Source: SCN-70-22 sp046327755
GTDB taxonomy: Bacteria > Gemmatimonadota > Gemmatimonadetes > Gemmatimonadales > Gemmatimonadaceae
NCBI GenBank assembly: GCA_046327755.1
Contig: JAXLXW010000003.1
Coordinates: forward strand, 124,001-188,000
Reading direction: 5' to 3'
Length of the DNA stretch: 64,000 bases
A program made the position numbers and the translations under genes. Below, piece after piece: positions 10,488-19,272 of this stretch (position 1 is its first letter; every line of letters begins with the position of its first letter). The notes beneath the pieces were generated by a model. It was not told where the DNA came from, did not search any database, and saw nothing but the letters and a program-made list of their open reading frames with translations.

Positions 10488-11354
10488 TTAGGCCCGTTCG
10501 CCCAGCGGGCGGGCGCTCTCGCCCGCCATCGCCTCGCGCCAGGCATCGCCGAGCACCGTGCAGGCGAGGACGGTGGCGATCAGCGCGAGGCCGGGGGCGA
10601 GCGCCACCCACGGCGCGGTGACGATCAGGTCTCGACCGCCGGCAATCATGTTCCCCCAGCTCGGCGTCGGCGGCTGGACGCCAAGGCCGAGGAAGGCGAG
10701 CCCGCTCTCCAGAAGCATCGCGTTCCCGACCCCGAGCGTGAGGGCGACGATGGCGGGGCCCACCGCGTTGGGCAGGACGTGACGCCAGAGGGTGCGCCAC
10801 TCGGAGAGTCCGGTGGCCCGCGCCCCCTCGATGAACGGTCGCGTCGCGACGAGCTGCACCTCGGCCCGCACCAGGCGGGCGACGCTCATCCACCCCGTGA
10901 GCCCGAGGACGACGATGACAGTCGTCGTCCCGGGGCGCCACAGCGTGGCACACAGCATCAGGAGGATCAGGCGAGGGATGGCGAGCAGGGTGTCGGCCAG
11001 CGCCATCGCGACGCGGTCGACGGCGCCGCGCCACCAGCCGCTCATCGCACCGATTGCGACCCCCATGATCGTGGCGAGGAGTGAGCCGACCACGCCGACG
11101 GCGAGCGAGATGCGCGCGGCGAGGAGCATCCGCACGAGGAGGTCGCGCCCGAAGCGGTCCGTGCCTAACGGGTGCAGCGCTCCCGCGGCGTCCCGCGCCA
11201 TGGGGGCCACGAGGCGCGCGCCGACCACGTCGTCGATCGCCAGAGGATCCACCGACGCCAGCGCCGGGACCAGGAGCGCCAGCAGGGCGACCGTGACGAG
11301 TGCCCCCATGGCGGCGCGTGCGGACGGCGACAGCCGGCGAACGGTCGTCGTCAT
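10488..11354 (-). CDS. Peptide/nickel-type ABC transporter permease (DppC/OppC family)
   Basis: A 288-residue inner-membrane protein. It has the DppC layout: one N-terminal membrane helix, an extracytoplasmic segment containing HPLGTDRFGRDLLVRML, then five helices with the EAA loop (EGARATGLSEWRTLWRHVLPN) that contacts an ATPase. Its ATG overlaps the stop of the DppB-type gene in an ATGA junction. The stop codon TAA lies inside a CCTAAC motif. Substrates of such permeases are oligopeptides, but also oligosaccharides; the divergent partner is a binding protein next to a polysaccharide lyase, which leaves the substrate open. Confidence 0.9.
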   Translation of the reverse strand: MTTTVRRLSPSARAAMGALVTVALLALLVPALASVDPLAIDDVVGARLVAPMARDAAGALHPLGTDRFGRDLLVRMLLAARISLAVGVVGSLLATIMGVAIGAMSGWWRGAVDRVAMALADTLLAIPRLILLMLCATLWRPGTTTVIVVLGLTGWMSVARLVRAEVQLVATRPFIEGARATGLSEWRTLWRHVLPNAVGPAIVALTLGVGNAMLLESGLAFLGLGVQPPTPSWGNMIAGGRDLIVTAPWVALAPGLALIATVLACTVLGDAWREAMAGESARPLGERA

Positions 11355-12388
11355 CGCGCCCCCTCGGCGCTGCGCGTCGGGTCCGCCGAACGGCGTCGCG
11401 GATCCAGCAGGTGCAACGCGGCGTCGGCCAGTGCGTTGGAGAGAATCACCAGTGCGGCGTACACCACCGTCGCGCCCATCACCACGGGGAAGTCGCGTGC
11501 CGCGATGGCGGAGAGCAGCGCGCGCCCCATCCCCGGCCAGGCGAAGACCCCTTCCACGAAGACCGACCCCGCCACGACGCCCGGGAGCGAGAGGGCGAAG
11601 AGGACGACGAGCGGCGCCAGCGCATTGGCGAGGACGTGGCGTCGCATCACGATCCCTTCGCGCACCCCCTTGGCGCGCGCGGTGCGCACCCAATCGCTCT
11701 CGGTCAGGTCGAGGGCGGCGGCACGCGCGTAGCGCGCGATCCCCGCGGCCCCCACGGCGGCGAGCACCGTCACGGGGAGGATGGCGTGGCGCGCGACGTC
11801 GACCAGCGCACGCCATCCGGTCGCGGTCGATGCCGGCGCGCGGACGCCGAAGGCCGGGAGTCGCAGCCACTCGGGAAAGTCCCACCACGATGCGCCCGCG
11901 GTGAAGAGCGCGACCAGCGACAGGGCGAGCCAGAACGATGGCGCGGCGTACACCGTGATCCCCAGCGCGGTGAGCACGCGGTCCGGCCAGCGCCCGTGCC
12001 GCGCGGCCTGGAAGAGTCCGATGAGCACGCCCACGATGAAGGTCAGGGCGAGCGAGGCCGCGCCGAGTCCGAGCGAGACGGGGAGGGCGCGCCACAGGAC
12101 TCTCGCCACCGGTTCCCGAAGGGCGAACGAGTCGCCAAGATTGCCGGTGAGCGCCCCGCCGACCCACCGTGCATATTGCTCGGCGAGCGAGGCGTCGAGC
12201 CCGAGCGTGCGCCGAAGACGCGTCACGTCGTCGGGCGAGGCCGACGGTGACACCAGCAGGTCGGCCGCATCGCCGGGGGCGAAGTGGGCGAGGACAAAGG
12301 TGAGCGAGACGACGAGCCAGAACAGGACGAGCGACTCGGCGCCACGGCGGATGAGCGCGCGCACGACGTCATAATGCCCCGCAAACAC
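11351..12388 (-). CDS. Peptide/nickel-type ABC transporter permease (DppB/OppB family)
   Basis: A 345-residue inner-membrane protein with the DppB layout: a first helix LVLFWLVVSLTFVLAHFAPGD, a periplasmic loop with LGLDASLAEQYARWVGGALTGNLG, then the permease core with the EAA-type loop VRTARAKGVREGIVMRRHVLANAL. The start used is a GTG at 12388, whose first 15 nt overlap the start of the divergent binding-protein gene; a GTG eight codons inside (12364) would remove the overlap. It is coupled to the DppC-type gene downstream. No ATPase subunit gene (DppD/DppF type) is present in the neighbourhood. Confidence 0.9.
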   Translation of the reverse strand: MFAGHYDVVRALIRRGAESLVLFWLVVSLTFVLAHFAPGDAADLLVSPSASPDDVTRLRRTLGLDASLAEQYARWVGGALTGNLGDSFALREPVARVLWRALPVSLGLGAASLALTFIVGVLIGLFQAARHGRWPDRVLTALGITVYAAPSFWLALSLVALFTAGASWWDFPEWLRLPAFGVRAPASTATGWRALVDVARHAILPVTVLAAVGAAGIARYARAAALDLTESDWVRTARAKGVREGIVMRRHVLANALAPLVVLFALSLPGVVAGSVFVEGVFAWPGMGRALLSAIAARDFPVVMGATVVYAALVILSNALADAALHLLDPRRRSADPTRSAEGAR

Positions 12389-14152
12389 GCGCCGTCAACG
12401 GCCTGCGCCAGCTACGCCCTCCCGACGACTGATCGGGGCGGCGCGCGCTCGCGCCGTGGCGTCGTCGCAGCGGCAATCGCCATGGCGACGCTCGCCGTCT
12501 CGGTGGCGTGTGGTGCCGGTGCGGTCGTGCCGGAGGCACCATCGGGCGGGACGGTGGTGGTGGCGTCGGGGGCCGACCTCGAATCGGCCAATCCGCTCGT
12601 GACGGTCCACCCGATGGCGCGCCAGGTGCAACGGTTCGCGCTCTTCGTCACGCTGGCCCGCTACGACTCCGCGCTGCGCCCCATTCCGTACTTTGCGCGA
12701 CGCTGGCAGTGGAGCGACGATCGGCGCGCCCTCACCCTCGCGCTCGAACCGACGCTGCGCTGGCACGACGGGACGCCGACCACCGCGCGCGACGTGGCCT
12801 TCACGCTCGAGGCCGCGCGCGATCCGGCCACCGCATCGCCGCGCGCCGCCGACCTGGCCTGGCTCGCCCGCATCGAGGTGCGCGACGACAGCACGCTGAC
12901 GCTCCGGGCGCGGCAGCCGCTCCCCGAACTCCCGGCGATCCTGTGCGAGTTGCCGGTCGTCCCCGCGCACCGCCTGGCGGGGGTGGCGCGCGCCGACTTC
13001 CGCCGCGACCGATTCGCCACCGAGCCGTTAGGCAACGGCCCGTTCCGGTTTGTCGAACGGCGCGCCGGGCAGCGCTGGATCTTCGACCGCAACGACGCCT
13101 TCCCCGCGTCGATGGGGGGACCGCCGCGGGTGGGGCGCATGATCGTCGCCGTTGTCGACGAGGCGACGACCAAGTTCGCAGGGTTGGTGAGCGGGGACCT
13201 CGACCTCGCGGGCATCGCGCCCACGATGGCCCCCCTCGTGTCGCGCGACCCGACGCTCGCCGTGCTCACGTATCCCGTCACCTTCTCGTACGCGATGGTT
13301 TTCAACGCGGCGCGCGCGCCGTTCGACGACGTGCGCGTGCGGCGGGCGGTGAGTGCGGCGATCGACCGCGGGCGGATCGTGCGGGTCGCCCTCGCCGGCT
13401 ACGGAACGCCGGCCGGCGGTGCGGTCCCGCCGCAGCACCCCTTCGCGCTGGCTCAGGCGATTGCGGCTGACGGTGGTCGTGACGAGGCCACCGCCTCACG
13501 CCTGCTGGACGACGCGGGATGGCGGCGTGCGGGCGACGGGGTGCGGCGACGCGGCGGCGAGGCGCTGCGCTTCACGCTCCTTTCCGTCGGGAGCGGCGAC
13601 AACGCGCTCGAGCAGCTGGTGCAGGGCGACCTGCGCCGGCTGGGGATCGCGATGGAGATCCGGCAGATGGAACTTGGCGCCTTCCTCACCGAGGCGCGGG
13701 CGAAGGACAAGCGGTTCGATGCCCTCGTGACGGGGATCCCCGGCGACCTCTCGCTGGCCCACCTCGCCGGGATGTTCGATGGAACGCTGCGCGGCGGAGC
13801 GCTCGACTACGCCGGCTTCCACGAGGCGACGCTCGACACCGCCTTCGCCCGCGCGCGCACGGCCCCCACGGTCGAGGCGGCGCGCGACGCCTGGCGCCAG
13901 GTGCAACGCGAGCTCGCGGCGCAGGCGCCGGTGGCGTGGCTCTATCATGCGCGCGGCGTGCAGGGGATGCGCCGCCGCCTGCACGGCGTTCGCATCGACC
14001 TGCGCGGGGAGTTGGCGACGCTCGCCAGCTGGTCGGTTGACGCGAACTCGCCGCCGCCAGCGTCCACGACCGCTGCGGCTGCGGCGCCGGCCGTTGCCGC
14101 GGCTGCGCCGGCCGCCGCCGCCGCTGCAACGCGTGCGCGAGGCGGGCGATGA
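12374..14152 (+). CDS. ABC transporter substrate-binding protein, family 5 (DppA/OppA type)
   Basis: A 592-residue exported protein. The N-terminus is basic, then hydrophobic (VVAAAIAMATLAVSVAC), with a Cys that makes a lipoprotein likely although the lipobox is imperfect. The family-5 core is clear: TLRWHDGTPTTARDVAFTLEA, NGPFRFVERRAGQRWIFDRND, SYAMVFNAARAPFDDVRVRRAVSAAIDR. The last 35 residues are an Ala/Pro low-complexity tail. The start overlaps that of the divergent DppB-type permease, and the end overlaps the heparinase-like gene by four bases (ATGA), so binding protein and lyase are co-translated. It probably delivers its ligand to the divergent permeases. Confidence 0.9.
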   Translation: MPRKHAPSTACASYALPTTDRGGARSRRGVVAAAIAMATLAVSVACGAGAVVPEAPSGGTVVVASGADLESANPLVTVHPMARQVQRFALFVTLARYDSALRPIPYFARRWQWSDDRRALTLALEPTLRWHDGTPTTARDVAFTLEAARDPATASPRAADLAWLARIEVRDDSTLTLRARQPLPELPAILCELPVVPAHRLAGVARADFRRDRFATEPLGNGPFRFVERRAGQRWIFDRNDAFPASMGGPPRVGRMIVAVVDEATTKFAGLVSGDLDLAGIAPTMAPLVSRDPTLAVLTYPVTFSYAMVFNAARAPFDDVRVRRAVSAAIDRGRIVRVALAGYGTPAGGAVPPQHPFALAQAIAADGGRDEATASRLLDDAGWRRAGDGVRRRGGEALRFTLLSVGSGDNALEQLVQGDLRRLGIAMEIRQMELGAFLTEARAKDKRFDALVTGIPGDLSLAHLAGMFDGTLRGGALDYAGFHEATLDTAFARARTAPTVEAARDAWRQVQRELAAQAPVAWLYHARGVQGMRRRLHGVRIDLRGELATLASWSVDANSPPPASTTAAAAAPAVAAAAPAAAAAATRARGGR

Positions 14153-16995
14153 CCGTCCTCCTCTCCCCCGACGCGATCCTCGCGCGCGGTGTCGCCGCGC
14201 GCGGGGCACTCGCCGCGCTGGCGCAGTCGCTGCGCACCGACCTCGAGCCACTCCTGGCCGCGGGCGAGCCGTGGTATCCCCCCGAAAAGGCGCGCCTCAC
14301 GCGCCTCGGCGGGCGGTGTCCCACGCATGGTGCGCTCCTCGACTTCGACCCCTGGCAGCCTCGCCAGCATCGCTGCCCGGTCTGCGGGACGGTGTACGAG
14401 GACGAGTCGCACTATCGCTGGTGGATCATGAACTACCAGCTCTGGCTCGCCGAGCGCGCCGTGCATGCCGCGTCGTTGCACGTCCTGACCGGCGACGCAG
14501 CGTGCGGGGCGCTCGCGGGGGCGATCCTCCAGGGCTACGCGGCGCGCTACGACGGCTATCCAAATCGCGACAACGTCCTCGGCCCCACGCGTCCCTTCTT
14601 CTCGACCTACCTCGAGTCCATCTGGTTGCTGCAGCTGACGGTGGCCCTCGACCTGCTGGAGTCCCGCGGCGGGCGCACGGCGCTCGGGCTCGAGGTGCGC
14701 GAACGCCTCGTGCGCCCCAGTGCCGCGCTCATCGCCTCCTATGACGAGGGGACCTCGAACCGACAGGTCTACAACAACGCCGCACTCGCCGCCGCCGGCG
14801 CGCTCCTGGGCGACGAGGCGATGGTGCGTCGCGCGATCGAGGGCCCGTCGGGGCTCGCCGCGCACCTCACGACCGCGCTGCTCGCCGACGGGACGTGGTA
14901 CGAGGGGGAGAACTATCACCTCTTCGCCCATCGCGGCCTGTGGTACGGGGTGACGACCGCCGAGGCGCTCGGTGTGCCGCTCCCCTCAGAAGGGGTCCGG
15001 CGCTTCCGCGAAGGCTTCGCCACGCCGTTCGCCACCGCGCTCCCCGACTTCACCTTCCCGTCGCGTCGCGACTCGCAGTACCGCGTCTCGCTCCGGCAGT
15101 GGCGCATGGCCGAGAGCTGCGAGCTGGGGCTCGCCCGGGGCGACGATCCACGGCTCGCGACTGCGCTGGCGGAACTGTATCGGCGTGCCGGGGACGAGGG
15201 CGACACCGGCCGCGCACGCTCGACGGCGGAGGCGGAACGCAACGTGGCCCCGGTGCAGCTGTCGCGGTCGTCGTTAGGGTGGAAGTCGCTCCTCTTTGCC
15301 CGCTCGCAGCTCCCCGCGCTCAAGGCGAGCCTCCCGGCGTCTGTGCAGCTGGCGGGGCAGGGACTGGCCGTCCTGCGGCGCGACCAGGGGCGCACGTACG
15401 TCGCACTCGACTACGGCGAGTCCGGCGGCGGGCACGGACACCCCGATCGCCTCAACCTCTGGCTCGTCGTCGGGAACGCCCGGTTGCTGGAGGACGTCGG
15501 GACCGGATCGTATGTCGACCCGACGCTGCATTGGTATCGCAGCACGCTGGCCCACAACGCCCCACTGGTGGATGGGCGGTCGCAGTGGCGCGCTGCTGGA
15601 ACGGTGCTCGCCTTCGATGACCGCGGCGAGTCGGGACTCGTCTCCGCGCGCGCGGAGATCGCCCCGGGGGTCGTCGTGGAGCGCACCGTTGTTGCGATGT
15701 CCAACTATCTCGTCGACGAAGTGCGGTGGCGCGCCGATCGCGTCGTGACCTTCGACCTCCCGTTCCACATCGATCCGGAACTCGGCTCGGGCAAGCGTTG
15801 GCGCACCACCACGCTGGCCGGCGGAAAGGGGCTCGAGGACGGCTTCGACTTCGTGAGTGCCAGCGAGTACATCCCCGGGGCACCGGGCATCTGGTTCACC
15901 ACGCAGGTCGGCGAGGTGCAGGGGCGCGCGTGGATGCACTGCGACACGCCGCACGAGTGGTGGCGTTGTGTTGCCCCCGGGCCGCCGGGCGATGCGCGCC
16001 GACGCTTTCTGCTCCTGCGCACCCGCGGACGTTCCGGCGTCATCCGGAGTGTCTGGAACTGGACGGGCGAAGTGGCCTCGTCCTCGTTCGACGCGGTGCG
16101 CGCCGTGGTGCACTTCGGGAGTTGGGCGCGTCACGTCCACACCCGCGAGGATCGGCGATGGACCATCGGATTCGAGGCCGGCGACACGACCTCGTCCATC
16201 GACTTTGCCGCGCCGCCTGACGAGTACGTCGCCTTCGGGGTGCGCGCACCGGACGATGCCGCGGATGACGAGGGCGACGGGAGGCTCGCCGCGCGCGAGG
16301 GCGCGGGCGCGCCGGCGCTGCGCCCGCGCGTGGCGACCGTGCTGCGCCTCCGCGACGACCTCCCGGAGATTCCCGGCACGCTGGCGTGCGACGACCGCAC
16401 CGCGGAGTCGGTGAGCGTCGCCTGCTACGCGCTCGGGGAGTCGCACTATCGCCGGTCCGAGCTCGACTGGCGTGACGCGGGATCTCCGCGCGCGCGCGTG
16501 GCGGTGGCCGCCACCGAGCGTGAGATCGTGGTCGACTTCGATGTCCTGAAGCAGCCGGTCGTCTTCGCCCCGGCGCGGGAGCAGAACCCGCTCGACAACG
16601 AGCATCCCGACACCAACTCCGACGGTGTGCAGCTCTACATCGGCTCGGGGCTCGGCGACCCGCGCTACTACGCGTGGATCCTGGTGCCGGAGCCGGAGCG
16701 CGGGAGCGTGCGCGTCTCGACCCGGGCCGCCTTCGGCCCGCCCATCACCCCGCACGCCACCGCGGCCCTAACGAGCAAGGGATGGGCGCTGCGCGTCGCC
16801 GTCCCGCGCTCGGCGCTGGCCCTGGAGGGGGCGGGAGACTTCACCCTGGATGCCATCGTCAACGAGATTTCCCCCGATCGCGAACGCCGGCGGGGACAGC
16901 TCGTCCTTAGCGGCGGCAGCGGCGAGTGGGTCTACCTGCGCGGCGACCGGCAGGAGTCCGAGCGCGCCCTCCCGTTTCACCTGACCGATGACTGA
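14149..16995 (+). CDS. Heparinase II/III family protein with C-terminal CBM9/DOMON-like domain
   Basis: A 948-residue protein. The N-terminal part (about 1-330) is an alpha-toroid with a small Cys cluster (RCPTHG, CPVCG) and WWIMNYQLWLAERA. The central beta region carries the heparinase II/III C-terminal hallmarks GGGHGHPDRLNLW and WYRSTLAHNAPLVDGRSQ. The last 180 residues (VVDFDVLKQPVVFAP, DTNSDGVQLYIGSG, WALRVAVPRSAL, NEISPDRERRRGQLVL) look like a family-9 carbohydrate-binding or DOMON-type module. Such enzymes cleave uronate-containing polysaccharides by elimination. No signal peptide is seen, so it may act on imported oligosaccharides. It is coupled to the binding-protein gene before it and to trmJ after it. 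Confidence 0.88.
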   Translation: MTVLLSPDAILARGVAARGALAALAQSLRTDLEPLLAAGEPWYPPEKARLTRLGGRCPTHGALLDFDPWQPRQHRCPVCGTVYEDESHYRWWIMNYQLWLAERAVHAASLHVLTGDAACGALAGAILQGYAARYDGYPNRDNVLGPTRPFFSTYLESIWLLQLTVALDLLESRGGRTALGLEVRERLVRPSAALIASYDEGTSNRQVYNNAALAAAGALLGDEAMVRRAIEGPSGLAAHLTTALLADGTWYEGENYHLFAHRGLWYGVTTAEALGVPLPSEGVRRFREGFATPFATALPDFTFPSRRDSQYRVSLRQWRMAESCELGLARGDDPRLATALAELYRRAGDEGDTGRARSTAEAERNVAPVQLSRSSLGWKSLLFARSQLPALKASLPASVQLAGQGLAVLRRDQGRTYVALDYGESGGGHGHPDRLNLWLVVGNARLLEDVGTGSYVDPTLHWYRSTLAHNAPLVDGRSQWRAAGTVLAFDDRGESGLVSARAEIAPGVVVERTVVAMSNYLVDEVRWRADRVVTFDLPFHIDPELGSGKRWRTTTLAGGKGLEDGFDFVSASEYIPGAPGIWFTTQVGEVQGRAWMHCDTPHEWWRCVAPGPPGDARRRFLLLRTRGRSGVIRSVWNWTGEVASSSFDAVRAVVHFGSWARHVHTREDRRWTIGFEAGDTTSSIDFAAPPDEYVAFGVRAPDDAADDEGDGRLAAREGAGAPALRPRVATVLRLRDDLPEIPGTLACDDRTAESVSVACYALGESHYRRSELDWRDAGSPRARVAVAATEREIVVDFDVLKQPVVFAPAREQNPLDNEHPDTNSDGVQLYIGSGLGDPRYYAWILVPEPERGSVRVSTRAAFGPPITPHATAALTSKGWALRVAVPRSALALEGAGDFTLDAIVNEISPDRERRRGQLVLSGGSGEWVYLRGDRQESERALPFHLTDD

Positions 16996-17884
16996 TTCCA
17001 TCCTGCACCGCGTACGCGTGGTGCTGTTCGAACCGCAGGACCCCGTGAACATCGCCGCCACCGTCCGGGCGATGAAGAACATGGGGGTGCGCGACCTCGT
17101 CCTCGTGCGACCGGTGGAGTTCACCGCCTATCGACTCGAAGGGATTGCGCACGACACCTTCGACGTGATCGAGCGCATTCGCGTCGTGCAGACGCTCGAC
17201 GAGGCGCTGGACGATTGCGTGCACGTCGCCGCCTTCACGGCGCGCCGCCGCCGCCACAAGTGGGACCTGGCGACGCCGCGCGAGATGGCGGCTCGCCTGG
17301 TGGAGAAGTCGGCCGACGGAACGGTCGCCCTCCTGTTCGGGCGCGAGGACCATGGACTCCCGAACGAGGCGCTCGATCGCGCGCACACCGCCGTCACCAT
17401 CCCCACGACGGATCACGCGTCGCTCAACCTGGCGCAGGCGGTGCTCGTGGCGCTCTACGAGTTGCACCTCGCGGCCGGCGACGCCACGCGCGACGTGGCG
17501 CCCCCCCGCCACGATGCCGCACCTGCCACCGCGGAGCAGTTCGAGCGACTGTTCCAGGACGTCGAGCGTGCGCTGGTGGCGATCGACTTCTTCAAGACGC
17601 GCTATCGCGACCACATCATGCGGAGCCTGCGGTCGATCTACTACCGCGCCGCTCCCGACGGGCGCGAGATCCAGCTGCTGCGCGCGGTGCACATCGAGGT
17701 GGTGCGCAACATGGACCGCATGCTCCTCAAGTTCGGCGCGGCGCCGCGCCCCAATCCGGTGGAGGTCGGTGCCCGTCCCGTTGAGCCAACGGTACCCGCC
17801 GACGGCGCATCAGCCGACGCATCCGCCGACGCATCCGCCGACACACGGGCCGGCGCTGACGCCGCCCGCGACCCATCTGCATAA
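16988..17884 (+). CDS. trmJ: tRNA/rRNA ribose methyltransferase, TrmJ-like (SpoU/TrmH superfamily)
   Basis: A 298-residue SAM-dependent methyltransferase. VRVVLFEPQDPVNIAATVRAMKNMG is the TrmJ-type N-terminal signature, LLFGREDHGLPNEALDRA is SPOUT motif 2 and IPTTDHASLNLAQAV motif 3, both forming the trefoil knot. TrmJ methylates the 2'-OH of nucleotide 32 in tRNAs; another RNA target is possible. The C-terminal 30 residues are a low-complexity tail with three 12-bp repeats (SADASADASADT, bases 17810-17845). The gene overlaps the heparinase-like gene by eight bases, a coupling with no evident functional logic. Confidence 0.88.
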   Translation: MTDSILHRVRVVLFEPQDPVNIAATVRAMKNMGVRDLVLVRPVEFTAYRLEGIAHDTFDVIERIRVVQTLDEALDDCVHVAAFTARRRRHKWDLATPREMAARLVEKSADGTVALLFGREDHGLPNEALDRAHTAVTIPTTDHASLNLAQAVLVALYELHLAAGDATRDVAPPRHDAAPATAEQFERLFQDVERALVAIDFFKTRYRDHIMRSLRSIYYRAAPDGREIQLLRAVHIEVVRNMDRMLLKFGAAPRPNPVEVGARPVEPTVPADGASADASADASADTRAGADAARDPSA

Positions 17885-17928
17885 TCCCGGGGCACCTGCC
17901 TCGTCACGCCTTCCCACGGACACGTCCC

Positions 17929-19272
17929 ATGCCCTTCAAGCGCTTCTTCGGCCGCGGCAACGACCAGCCACCTCCCCCTCCGCCTGACGAGGATCTCGAC
18001 GACGAGACGCCGTCGGAACTCGAGGGCGACGATGAAGGGCTCGCCCCAGAAGCGGCGCTCGAGGCGGACGAGATCGATCGCGACTGGCGCGACCGCGCCG
18101 CGGCGGTGATCCCGGGGGGCGCGTCGACGGGGAGCAAGCGCGCGGTCTCGATCTACGGCCCGGATTCGATGGACGGCCCCGCGCACTTTGCCTCCGCGCA
18201 GGGGTGCCGCCTCGTCACCCCGTCCAACCGCACCCTCGTCGACTGCACGATGGCGTTAGGGTCGGTCGCGATCGGATACGGCGACGAGGCCATCAATCGC
18301 GCGGTGCTCAACGCGGTCGCCAGCGGCAACGTCTGCGGGCTCTCCAGCACCGCCGAAGTGGAGTTGGCCGAGCGCCTGTGCGAGGTGATCCCCTGCGCGG
18401 AGCAGGTGCGCTTCCTCAAGTCGGGGGGCGAGGCGATGGCGGCGGCGGTGCGCATCGCGCGCACCGCGACCGGGCGGGCCACGGTCATCGGAAGTGGCTA
18501 CTTCGGGTGGCAGGACTGGTGCAGCAAGGGGGCCGGCATCCCCGCCGGCGTCAGCGCCGACTTCGTCCCGGTTCCGTTCAACGACATCGGCGCACTCGAA
18601 CTCGCCGGACGCGCCGCCGGGCGCAACCTCGCCGCGATCGTGCTCGAGCCGGTCGTGAACGAGATGGCGTCGGCCGAGTGGGTCGGCGCGGCACGGCGCA
18701 TCTGCGATGCCACCGGTGCCGTCCTGATCTTCGACGAAATGAAGACGGGGTTCCGCCTTGCCACCGGGGGCTACCAGCAGTTCGCCGGGATCGAGCCCGA
18801 CCTCGCGGCGTTCGGCAAGGCGATGGCGAATGGCTATCCCGTCGCCGCGGTGGTCGGACGCGCCGCCGTGATGGAGGCGGCGGAGCAGACCTGGATCTCG
18901 GTGACGCTGGCAGGGGAGTCGGTCGCGCTGTCGGCGGCGCTCGCCGTCCTCGACATCCACGCCGAGATGGACGTCTGCGAGACGCTGTGGCGCGTGGGGA
19001 AGCAGATGCGCGAGAGCGTCGCGGCTGCCGCCGCGGCGAGCGGGCTCCCGGGCGTGTCGGTCTCCGGGATCGACCCGATGTGGTCCATCGACTTCGAGGA
19101 CGAGGGGCGCCAGCGCGCCTTCCTCGAGCGCGCCGCGGCGCACGGGGTGCTGTTCAAGCGCGGCCCCTACAACTACGCAGCAGTTGCGCACGACGACGAC
19201 GCGATCCTCCTCGAGGTGGAGCGGGTGGCGAGCACCGCGCTGGTCGAGGTCCTGGAGGCGGAGGAGCGGTGA
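17929..19272 (+). CDS. Class III PLP-dependent aminotransferase, glutamate-1-semialdehyde aminomutase-like
   Basis: A 447-residue protein with an acidic, Pro-rich N-terminal extension (first 50 residues). The core shows the class III pattern: IPGGASTGSKRA, LGSVAIGYGDEAIN, FLKSGGEAMAAAVRIAR, LIFDEMKTGFR, and AFGKAMANGYP with PLP lysine Lys297. Similarity is greatest to HemL, but HemL normally lacks such an extension and would not be expected to be coupled to amidohydrolases; it overlaps the next gene by four bases. I read it as a HemL-like aminotransferase or aminomutase of a catabolic or secondary pathway rather than of heme synthesis. Confidence 0.8.
   Translation: MPFKRFFGRGNDQPPPPPPDEDLDDETPSELEGDDEGLAPEAALEADEIDRDWRDRAAAVIPGGASTGSKRAVSIYGPDSMDGPAHFASAQGCRLVTPSNRTLVDCTMALGSVAIGYGDEAINRAVLNAVASGNVCGLSSTAEVELAERLCEVIPCAEQVRFLKSGGEAMAAAVRIARTATGRATVIGSGYFGWQDWCSKGAGIPAGVSADFVPVPFNDIGALELAGRAAGRNLAAIVLEPVVNEMASAEWVGAARRICDATGAVLIFDEMKTGFRLATGGYQQFAGIEPDLAAFGKAMANGYPVAAVVGRAAVMEAAEQTWISVTLAGESVALSAALAVLDIHAEMDVCETLWRVGKQMRESVAAAAAASGLPGVSVSGIDPMWSIDFEDEGRQRAFLERAAAHGVLFKRGPYNYAAVAHDDDAILLEVERVASTALVEVLEAEER

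Noticed and set aside
14149..16995. Secreted polysaccharide lyase
   Set aside because: The N-terminus (MTVLLSPDAILARGVAARG) has no hydrophobic signal core or lipobox.
17929..19272. Assignment of the aminotransferase as HemL
   Set aside because: Similarity is real, but the acidic extension and coupling to amidohydrolases make heme synthesis unlikely; kept as HemL-like.
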